A DNA stretch of 15,688 nucleotides from JAGXQV01 sp964527565. Its GTDB lineage: Bacteria > Pseudomonadota > Gammaproteobacteria > Burkholderiales > Sulfuricellaceae. The notes under the pieces were generated by a model. That model was not told the DNA's origin. It ran no database searches and was given only the letters and a program-made list of their open reading frames with translations. Made by a program: the position numbers and the translations under genes. Within the stretch, counting starts at the first letter, position 1; each line of letters starts with the position of its first letter. The stretch lies in assembly GCA_964527565.1 (NCBI GenBank), contig CAZGOY010000059.1:1-15688 (forward strand). Direction: 5' to 3'. Below are positions 1 through 5,171 of this stretch, piece after piece.

Positions 1-2
1 CC

Positions 3-2549
3 GCCGCGCCCGCCCTCGCCAACTGCGCGCGCACCGCCAACAACCTGGCGCGCACGCCGGATGCCGACTTCACCGACCACGGCAACGGCACCGTGACGCA
101 CAGCAAAACCGGCCTGATGTGGAAGCAATGCGTCGAAGGCCGCTCCGGCGCCGACTGCGTGACCGGCGCCACCACCACCCACACCTGGGCGCAGGCGCTG
201 ACTCTCGCCGGGTCGGACGCCACCGGCGGCCACAGCGACTGGCGCCTGCCGACCAAAAAGGAACTGGAATCCCTAGTCGAAACCGGCTGCGCCGATCCCG
301 CCATCAACACCACCCTGTTTCCCAACACGCCGTCCAGTTGGACCTGGAACAGCACACCGCTAAATGCGGGCAATCCGGCCAATGCCTGGGTCGTCACTTT
401 CGGCTATGGCTACGACTACGAAGTCGTCGCTAAGACCTCTGCCAGTGTCGTTCGTCTCGTGCGAGGCGGACAGTCCGTTGACACTTTTGACCGCCACGCC
501 GATTTCACCCCCGCCGCGTTCAGTTTCACCGCCGCCACCGATGTTGCCACCAGCAGCGCCACCGAGAGCGACACCGTCACGCTTTCCGGCCTCACCACCG
601 TCACCGGCATCAAGATCAGCGGCGGACAATACAAAATCAACGGCGGCAGCTACACCAGCGCCCCCGGCGTGGTGCAAAACGGCGACCAGGTCAGGGTCAA
701 GCTTACTTCCAGCGCCAGCGCCGCCACCCCGGTCACCGCCACGCTGACCGTGGGCGGGGTGACCGGCGATTTCAGCGTCACCACGGCGGCCGCCGCCGAC
801 ACCACCCCCGACGCCTTCACCTTCACCGCCCAAACCGGCGCCGCACGTTCCACCGTCACCGCCTCCAACACCATCACCGTGGCGGGCATCGACAGCGCCG
901 CCAATATGTCGATTGTCGGCGGCGAATACAGCGTCTCGACCGACGGCGGCACCAACTGGAGCGATTGGTCTACCACCACCCCGGCCACGGTCAGCGTCAA
1001 CCATCAGGTCAAAGTACGCCTCACCAGCTCCGCCAGCTACAGCACCGCCGCTACCGCCACCCTGACCATCGGAGGTGTGGATGGCGCCTTCAACGTCACC
1101 ACCGAGGCCGCGCCGTCCTCCGGCGGCGGCAGCTACGAGCCGCCCACTACCCTCACGCTCTCCGCCAACGGCAACGGCACCCTCACCGGCAGCATCACCC
1201 AGGCCACCGTGAACGGCGGCGCCACCCTGATTATCCCCGCCACCATCGCCCCCGGCGGCGTCACCCTCAACCTGCCGCTGCCCGCGTCCGGCAGCGCCGC
1301 CCCGGTCACGCTCAGCCTCAACGGGCAAAGCCTCAGCGTCACCCCCGGCAGCGCCGGCACCGTCCTGCGCGTCACCACCGCCACCGTCACCCTCAACGGC
1401 GTGCCCACCGTCGTACAACTGATCTCGCTCAGCGCCGGTTCCATCACCGTCAGCGGCAGCGGCCAAACCCTGCTCTCCGTCGGCAACGGCGGCACCCCGC
1501 GCCTGCTGTCCTCCGGCGGCACCGCCGCCGTCACGGCGCGCGCCACCCTGGATGCCGCCAGCGGCGAAACCCTGCTGGCGGTCTCCGGCGGCATCGTCGT
1601 ATTGCCCGGCAGCGGCGCGGCCATACGCAGCGCGGCAGCCACGGAAACGGAAATCCACGCCGGAGAAACCGTCACCTTCGACAGCGCCGGGCAAATCAAA
1701 ACCCACCGCGCCGCCAGCACCAGCGGCAGCGGCGGCGCGGGCGACCCGCTCAGTGTCGCCAACGTACCCGCCACCTTGACCCTCAATGCCACTGTTCCCA
1801 ACCTCAAGGGCCAACTGGCGCGCTTGGGCGACCAGACCCCGGAACAGGCCGCCCTCGGCCTGCTGGGCCCCAACTTCATCCTGGAAAACGGCGGCCAGAA
1901 TGCCACCGGTGTGCTGCCCCTGCGCTTCGGCGACCGGCTCGTGCCGGTGCTGCCCCTCGGCACGCTCGACATCGACGGCAGCCTGCCGGACGGCGTCAGC
2001 CTCACGGCGGATGGCCTCTACCAGTTCGTCCGTAGCGGCGTGGTCATGCGCTTCGCCCCCGCCGTGCGAGACAGCCGCCAACTCGCCGCCGACCTGGCGC
2101 AAACCTTCAGCGGCGCCGCCACCGAAATGCGCAGCGACGGCGTGATCGTCGTCAACGTGGGGGGCGTGGAATTCGTCATGCAGCCCGATCTGGCTGCGGA
2201 AATCGGCACCGGAACTGGAACAGGAACCGGCATGGGCTTCGACCTCGACGAACAGGGGCATTTCCGCTACCGCGACGCCCAAGGCTTCCGCCAAGCGCTG
2301 CACCCCGCCTTTGCCGACCTCGCCACCCTGCGAGCCACCTTTGCGGCGGCCATGCCGGGCACAACCGTGAGCCGCAACAACGGCGTCACCAGCGTGATCC
2401 TCGACGGCACCACCTACACCCTGGTGCCGGACTACACTCTCAGCACGCCGCCAGCGGATCAGGCCGGTAGAAGCTGGTGGAACGGGGTGGACGGCAAGCT
2501 GTATATCCGCAACGCCGATGGGACGGCGCAGGGGTTTGCGGTGCGCTGA
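3..2549 (+). CDS. DUF1566 (Lcl C-terminal-like) multidomain surface/secreted protein, 5' partial
   Basis: The frame is open from the left edge, so the true start lies outside the window; the GTG at 93 is internal. The first visible residues (AAPALANC) could be the end of a signal peptide. From codon ~19 there is a DUF1566 domain: a DFTDxGNGTVT opening, TGLMW, WRLPT near 240-255, and a closing VRLVRGG near 455-470. Two tandem Ig-like repeats follow (498-1112), then a Ser/Gly/Pro linker, then a long Thr/Ser/Gly/Val-rich beta-type region (about 1140-1700). The C-terminus has 2.3 copies of a 61-residue repeat (2010-2546), with a short GTGTGTG linker coded at 2205-2231. No catalytic residues were recognised. 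The architecture suggests an exported adhesin-like or structural protein; that role is inference. A degraded paralogue lies at 3740-4179. Confidence 0.8.
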   Translation, partial: AAPALANCARTANNLARTPDADFTDHGNGTVTHSKTGLMWKQCVEGRSGADCVTGATTTHTWAQALTLAGSDATGGHSDWRLPTKKELESLVETGCADPAINTTLFPNTPSSWTWNSTPLNAGNPANAWVVTFGYGYDYEVVAKTSASVVRLVRGGQSVDTFDRHADFTPAAFSFTAATDVATSSATESDTVTLSGLTTVTGIKISGGQYKINGGSYTSAPGVVQNGDQVRVKLTSSASAATPVTATLTVGGVTGDFSVTTAAAADTTPDAFTFTAQTGAARSTVTASNTITVAGIDSAANMSIVGGEYSVSTDGGTNWSDWSTTTPATVSVNHQVKVRLTSSASYSTAATATLTIGGVDGAFNVTTEAAPSSGGGSYEPPTTLTLSANGNGTLTGSITQATVNGGATLIIPATIAPGGVTLNLPLPASGSAAPVTLSLNGQSLSVTPGSAGTVLRVTTATVTLNGVPTVVQLISLSAGSITVSGSGQTLLSVGNGGTPRLLSSGGTAAVTARATLDAASGETLLAVSGGIVVLPGSGAAIRSAAATETEIHAGETVTFDSAGQIKTHRAASTSGSGGAGDPLSVANVPATLTLNATVPNLKGQLARLGDQTPEQAALGLLGPNFILENGGQNATGVLPLRFGDRLVPVLPLGTLDIDGSLPDGVSLTADGLYQFVRSGVVMRFAPAVRDSRQLAADLAQTFSGAATEMRSDGVIVVNVGGVEFVMQPDLAAEIGTGTGTGTGMGFDLDEQGHFRYRDAQGFRQALHPAFADLATLRATFAAAMPGTTVSRNNGVTSVILDGTTYTLVPDYTLSTPPADQAGRSWWNGVDGKLYIRNADGTAQGFAVR
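498..1112 (+). repeat. Two tandem Ig-like repeats inside the DUF1566 protein
   Basis: Repeat 1 (498-794, 99 residues) and repeat 2 (795-1112, 106 residues) share the same skeleton. Each opens with AD.TP.AF.FTA, has a central G(G)xY, then the near-identical VKLTSSAS / VRLTSSAS, ATLT(V/I)GGV.G and closes with F.VTT. The pattern resembles beta-sandwich repeats of bacterial surface proteins. Sequence between the conserved strands differs, so this is an old duplication and not a recent slippage product. Confidence 0.75.
2010..2546 (+). repeat. C-terminal 61-residue repeat, two full copies plus a truncated third
   Basis: Copy 1 covers 2010-2192 (starts DGLYQF, ends MQPDL) and copy 2 covers 2253-2435 (starts QGHFRY, ends LVPDY). 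Both are 61 codons long. Shared pattern: G-x-aromatic at the start, a Pro-Ala near residue 17-19, a helix-like Leu/Ala stretch, then R(S/N)(D/N)GV followed by a short beta motif ending in PD. A third, truncated copy (2490-2546, starts DGKLYI) reads through only the first 19 residues and ends the protein. I do not recognise this repeat as a named family. Confidence 0.6.
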
Positions 2550-2550
2550 A
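2491..2550 (+). repeat. 60-bp direct repeat, left copy
   Basis: This stretch at the 3' end of the DUF1566 gene, including its stop codon, matches 4121-4180 at 59 of 60 positions; the only difference is G/C at 2540/4170. Alignment continues without gaps, at lower identity, to about 2451/4081. The copies are in the same orientation, exactly 1,630 bp apart, and bracket the Rpn nuclease gene. Confidence 0.95.
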
Positions 2551-2564
2551 TGGAAAACCCAGGT

Positions 2565-2597
2565 TCAGAATCAATGTGGCAAGCCCGTTGATTCTGA
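2565..2597. repeat. Inverted repeat downstream of the DUF1566 gene
   Basis: A perfect 10-bp inverted repeat, TCAGAATCAA (2565-2574) and TTGATTCTGA (2588-2597), encloses a 13-nt loop starting 15 bp after the stop codon. It could fold into a transcript 3'-end hairpin. No T-run follows, so it is not a standard intrinsic terminator; RNA stabilisation or a protein-binding palindrome are alternatives. Confidence 0.5.
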
Positions 2598-2635
2598 TTG
2601 CCAACCCGCCAGCGCCGACCGTCCCGAATGGCGGT

Positions 2636-2664
2636 TTGCGCCGCCCCGGCGCCTCCCCTACAAT
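2636..2664 (+). promoter_or_regulatory. Candidate promoter of the Rpn gene, possibly giving a leaderless mRNA
   Basis: TACAAT (2659-2664) matches the -10 consensus at 5/6. TTGCGC (2636-2641) lies 17 bp upstream but matches the -35 box at only 3/6. The ATG at 2671 is 6 nt after the -10, about where transcription would start, and no Shine-Dalgarno is visible before it. Confidence 0.4.
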
Positions 2665-2670
2665 GCCGTC

Positions 2671-3669
2671 ATGACGCAACCACATGACACAGGGTACAAA
2701 TTTCTCTTCTCGCACGCCGACCTGGTGCGCGAACTGCTGGAGGTTTTCGCCCCGCCGGGTCTGAGCGAACTGCTGGACTACAGCAGCCTGCGCCCCGAAC
2801 CCGGCAGCTTCATCACCCCGGCCATGAAGAAGCGCGAAGACGACGTAGTGTGGTCGATCGAACTCAAAGGGCAGCGCATTTACCTGTACCTGCTGCTGGA
2901 GTTTCAGTCATCCATCGACCGCGGCATGCCGGTGCGGATGATGCAGTATGTTGCCGCGCTCTACGATCATCTGGTGCGCAGCAAAGTCATCGATCTGGCG
3001 GACGGCCTGCCCCCGGTGCTGCCCATCGTCCTCTACAATGGCAACGCACGCTGGCAGCACAGCCCGGAGATATTCGACCTGATACAGCCGCACCCGGCGG
3101 TGCTGGCGGAATTCCAGCCCAGGTTGAAATTCTGGTTGCTGGATGAAGGCAAGTTCAGCCCGGCCTATCTGGAAGGCTTGCAAAGGGTCATGGCAGCGAT
3201 CTTCCGCATGGAGCACGCCCACGACACGGAGACGGTAAAACAAGCGATCCGCTATCTGGGGCGGACAGTAGCGCAATCACCACTGAAACAGACCATCGAC
3301 AAAGCCGTGCTGCAATGGGCACAATGCAGTCTGCTCAAGAAATTTCCCGGACTGGTGGAACAGCCAATAGAAGAATTGCTGAAAGGAACCGACATGCTGG
3401 AAGAGAATCTGGATCGCATCTACAAGAACGCCGTGGCTGAAGGCGTGCTGCTTGGCGAAATCAAAGGCAAGCTCGAAGGCGAGATCAAAGGCAAGCTCGA
3501 GGGCGAGGCGCTGGCCTTGCAGCGCCTGCTGGTGAAGCGCTTCGGCGCCCTGCCGCCCGCCTTGCAGGAGAAGATAGCCACGGCCAACGCGGAGACTGTT
3601 GAAGCCTGGTTTGACGCCGCCATCGATGCTTCCAGTCTCGAAAGCGTCTTCGGCCCGACACAGCATTGA
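2671..3669 (+). CDS. Rpn family recombination-promoting nuclease / YhgA-like putative transposase (PDDEXK)
   Basis: A 332-residue protein. The start at 2671 is chosen because MTQPHDTGYKFLFS is the usual Rpn N-terminus; the frame continues upstream but overlaps the previous gene. The N-terminal PDDEXK nuclease fold is visible: Asp57/Asp58 before the first beta strand, then E-F-Q at 77-79 after the YLYLLLEFQSS strand. The catalytic residues therefore look intact. The middle region contains the family's LPIVLYNG motif, and the C-terminus has a Gly/Lys/Glu repeat hinge (coded 3454-3507) and a DUF4351-like Leu/Ala-rich tail. Family members are DNA endonucleases that raise RecA-independent recombination in E. 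coli, and some act in phage defence. No transposase-type terminal repeats are seen. It sits between two 60-bp direct repeats and near a broken paralogue. Confidence 0.85.
   Translation: MTQPHDTGYKFLFSHADLVRELLEVFAPPGLSELLDYSSLRPEPGSFITPAMKKREDDVVWSIELKGQRIYLYLLLEFQSSIDRGMPVRMMQYVAALYDHLVRSKVIDLADGLPPVLPIVLYNGNARWQHSPEIFDLIQPHPAVLAEFQPRLKFWLLDEGKFSPAYLEGLQRVMAAIFRMEHAHDTETVKQAIRYLGRTVAQSPLKQTIDKAVLQWAQCSLLKKFPGLVEQPIEELLKGTDMLEENLDRIYKNAVAEGVLLGEIKGKLEGEIKGKLEGEALALQRLLVKRFGALPPALQEKIATANAETVEAWFDAAIDASSLESVFGPTQH
3454..3507 (+). repeat. 24-bp tandem repeat in the Rpn gene (EIKGKLEG hinge)
   Basis: Two 24-bp units (3454-3477 and 3478-3501) are followed by 6 bases of a third. The units differ only at two third-codon positions and encode G-E-I-K-G-K-L-E twice. 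Charged Gly-rich hinges of this kind are common in Rpn proteins and can change copy number in frame. Confidence 0.85.
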
Positions 3670-3712
3670 TCTCCCCGGCCACTTGTCGGCAAAACCCGGC
3701 GGCAAGCGTTTT

Positions 3713-3730
3713 CCTTGATCCACATCAAGG
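3713..3730. promoter_or_regulatory. Perfect FNR/ANR-type operator (TTGAT-N4-ATCAA)
   Basis: The 18-base palindrome has 7-bp arms, CCTTGAT (3713-3719) and ATCAAGG (3724-3730), around CCAC. Its core matches the FNR-family consensus TTGATNNNNATCAA exactly. It lies between the Rpn stop codon and the GTG at 3740 of the degraded paralogue. FNR-type activators normally bind about 41 bp upstream of a start site, yet no intact gene follows at such a distance. It may be a stranded promoter remnant, or coincidence. Confidence 0.5.
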
Positions 3731-3739
3731 CGCGCAGCC

Positions 3740-4179
3740 GTGGCACAAGCCGTGCCCACCACCCCCAGCGGCGACTTCACCGACAACGCCAGCCTCGGCA
3801 CCTGCGCCATCGCCAGCGACATCGCCGCCAGCAGCGCCTTCAGCGCCGCCAGCGCCTTCAGCGCCGCCAGCGCCCGCCTGCACAGCGACGGCATCCTCAC
3901 CCTGACCCGCAACGGCAGCACCACCGTCGTGCAACCCGGCCTCCTCGTCGAAAGCGCCGCCGCACCAGCGCCACCCTCGACACCAACGCCCAGAACGAAT
4001 GGCGCTACCGCGACGCCCAGGGCCCCCGCCAGACCCTGCTCCCCGCCTTCGCCACCCTGCGCGCCACCCTCACCGCCGCACCAGCCGAACAGGCCGACAG
4101 AAACTGGTGGAGCGGCACGGACGGCAAGCTGTATATCCGCAACGCCGATGGGACGGCGCAGGGGTTTGCCGTGCGCTGA
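3740..4179 (+). pseudogene. Internally deleted, frameshifted paralogue of the DUF1566 protein
   Basis: Reading from GTG 3740, an N-terminal TPSGDFTD resembles the TPDADFTD opening of the intact gene's DUF1566 domain. The frame then jumps to a Ser/Ala repeat and HSDGI..VVQPG, matching the second half of C-terminal repeat copy 1. Around 3945-3975 similarity moves to another frame (net one base lost or two gained), continuing with RYRDAQG and LLPAF from repeat copy 2. A second in-frame gap removes the rest of copy 2, and the final WW.G.DGKLYIRNADGTAQ segment ends at TGA 4177-4179. So the Ig repeats, beta region and most of DUF1566 are missing. No signal peptide or Shine-Dalgarno is present. A sequencing error could explain the frameshift, but not the deletions. 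Confidence 0.75.
3833..3874 (+). repeat. 18-bp tandem repeat, 2.3 copies
   Basis: The unit AGCGCCTTCAGCGCCGCC occupies 3833-3850 and 3851-3868 identically, followed by 6 bases of a third copy. It encodes SAFSAA repeats in the degraded paralogue and has no counterpart in the intact gene. The exact identity indicates recent slippage. Confidence 0.9.
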
Positions 4180-4180
4180 A
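4121..4180 (+). repeat. 60-bp direct repeat, right copy
   Basis: Partner of 2491-2550, with 59/60 identity, forming the 3' end and stop codon of the degraded paralogue. Similarity ends abruptly a base or two after the stop codon in both copies. Confidence 0.95.
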
Positions 4181-4354
4181 AATCCCCAAGGCAATCGCAC
4201 GATCCCGTTGTTTCATAACAACCCTTGCCGGAGGGGCCTTGGCCCCGAGATTTTGGTTTCAGCAGCGCTAAAGTCAAAATTTCGGGGGCATACCCGACAG
4301 CCTGTCTGCTTGGGCACAATATCCCCCTCCTTGAGCCAAGTCCGCCGCATGCGC
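4180..4354. other. Intergenic segment with overlapping hairpins
   Basis: No gene is seen in these 175 bp. Three foldable elements lie in a row. GTTGTT/AACAAC occupies 4207-4222. The palindrome GGGGCC-TT-GGCCCC occupies 4233-4246. A longer imperfect hairpin pairs 4242-4255 with 4275-4289 (14 pairs, one bulged G, one G-T wobble), with a further 6 inner pairs possible around 4257-4272. The second and third share bases and cannot form together. None is followed by a T-run on the + strand. The region marks the end of the accessory block and the 3' flank of the exporter gene. Confidence 0.6.
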
Positions 4355-5092
4355 TTATCCCAAGGCTTTCCAGATCAGGGAGGCGCCGCTGCCCAACAGC
4401 AGCAGCCCGATCAGTTTCATCATTTGCGTCCGCCCGATACCGAGGTGGACATGGTGCCCCAGGTATAGCCCGAGCATCGATACCGGCAAGGCCAGTAGCA
4501 GCGCCGTTGCCATGTTTTCCTGCAACAGCAGGCCGGTGGCGAGAAAGAGGGCGACGCGCAGGCCGCCCTCGATCATGAACAGGCCGGAAAAAGTGGCGCG
4601 TAATTCGCTTTTGTCGTGCAGGCGGTGCGAGAGATAAATGATGTAGGGTGGTCCGCCGGTGCCGAACAGTGCGCCTACCGTGCCGCCGGTTAGCCCGGCG
4701 GGAATCGCCCACAGCCGCGAGATGGTGCGTTCGCCGTGCAGGTCGAGCAGGCTGCGCAGGCCGAAAATCAGCACGAATACCCCCAGCCCCAGCAATAGCG
4801 GGGTTTTCGGCAGATTCATCAGCAGGCCCACTCCGAGCAGCACACCGATTATTCCGAAAGGTATCAGCGGCTTCAATTCGTCCCAGCGTACCCGGCGCAA
4901 GCCCTGTCCCCCCAGTAGGGTTACAGCGGCGGTCACATCAAGCACCAGCATGAACGGCACGACGAATTGCAGGGGGAGGAAGTGTGCCAACAGGGGTACG
5001 GCGATCAAGCCGGAGCCGAAGCCGGTGATGCCGCGGATGATGAAGGCGACAAGAATAATGGCAACGGCGGCAGAAAGAGTTTCGAAGGGCAT
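4355..5092 (-). CDS. Sulfite exporter TauE/SafE (TSUP) family membrane protein
   Basis: A 245-residue, almost wholly hydrophobic protein with roughly 7-8 membrane segments. It carries the two half-signatures of the TSUP family: GITGFGSG at 21-28 in the N-terminal half and GTGGPPYIIYL at 144-154 in the C-terminal half. The family exports small sulfur-containing or organic anions such as sulfite, sulfoacetate or taurine-derived products across the inner membrane; the substrate here cannot be read from sequence. The start at 5092 (MPFETL) is preferred over an in-frame ATG at 5116, because the strong promoter at 5119-5146 would start transcription near 5112, after the upstream ATG. No clear Shine-Dalgarno precedes it. 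It is divergent from pilS, with no obvious functional link. Confidence 0.85.
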   Translation of the reverse strand: MPFETLSAAVAIILVAFIIRGITGFGSGLIAVPLLAHFLPLQFVVPFMLVLDVTAAVTLLGGQGLRRVRWDELKPLIPFGIIGVLLGVGLLMNLPKTPLLLGLGVFVLIFGLRSLLDLHGERTISRLWAIPAGLTGGTVGALFGTGGPPYIIYLSHRLHDKSELRATFSGLFMIEGGLRVALFLATGLLLQENMATALLLALPVSMLGLYLGHHVHLGIGRTQMMKLIGLLLLGSGASLIWKALG

Positions 5093-5117
5093 GGTATCGG
5101 GTAGGCAAAAGCCCACC

Positions 5118-5123
5118 TATAAT
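5118..5123 (+). promoter_or_regulatory. Candidate -10 box for pilS
   Basis: TATAAT (5118-5123) is a perfect -10 hexamer on the + strand, giving a start near 5130 and a leader of about 40 nt before the pilS ATG at 5172. No recognisable -35 box lies 16-18 bp upstream, so an activator may be needed, or the match may be a by-product of the opposing promoter that shares these bases. Confidence 0.35.
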
Positions 5124-5146
5124 AGGGCGCTCGGGCAACCTGTCAA
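5119..5146 (-). promoter_or_regulatory. Near-consensus sigma-70 promoter for the TSUP exporter
   Basis: On the minus strand, TTGACA (5146-5141, 6/6) and TATTAT (5124-5119, 5/6) are separated by 16 bp. The predicted start is near 5112, about 20 nt upstream of the ATG at 5092. The -10 overlaps the TATAAT of the opposite strand. Confidence 0.65.
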
Positions 5147-5171
5147 TTTTCTTGTATTCCCAAAATTTGGT

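Noticed and set aside
360..2303. A very long open frame on the minus strand across the DUF1566 gene
   Set aside because: It is Gly/Ala/Asp/Arg-rich low complexity with no domain, and lies antisense to a clear multidomain gene in GC-rich DNA where long shadow frames are expected.
2518..2670. Upstream extension of the Rpn gene overlapping the DUF1566 stop
   Set aside because: The extra ~50 residues are unlike any Rpn N-terminus, while MTQPHDTGYKFLFS at 2671 is typical.
2671..3669. Rpn gene as part of an insertion sequence
   Set aside because: No terminal inverted repeats or short target duplications are seen around it; the flanking 60-bp repeats are coding ends of paralogues.
3740..4468. A single 242-residue protein reading straight through the remnant
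   Set aside because: After about 3960 this frame is Pro/Ser/Thr nonsense; homology to the intact paralogue continues in another frame, ending at 4179.
4005..4712. Open frame on the minus strand spanning the remnant, the gap and the end of the exporter gene
   Set aside because: It crosses three unrelated elements, shows no domain, and the exporter occupies another frame there.
5093..5116. Upstream ATG for the TSUP exporter (MGFCLPDT)
   Set aside because: It lies at or before the predicted transcription start of the strong promoter, and the added residues are not part of the first membrane helix.
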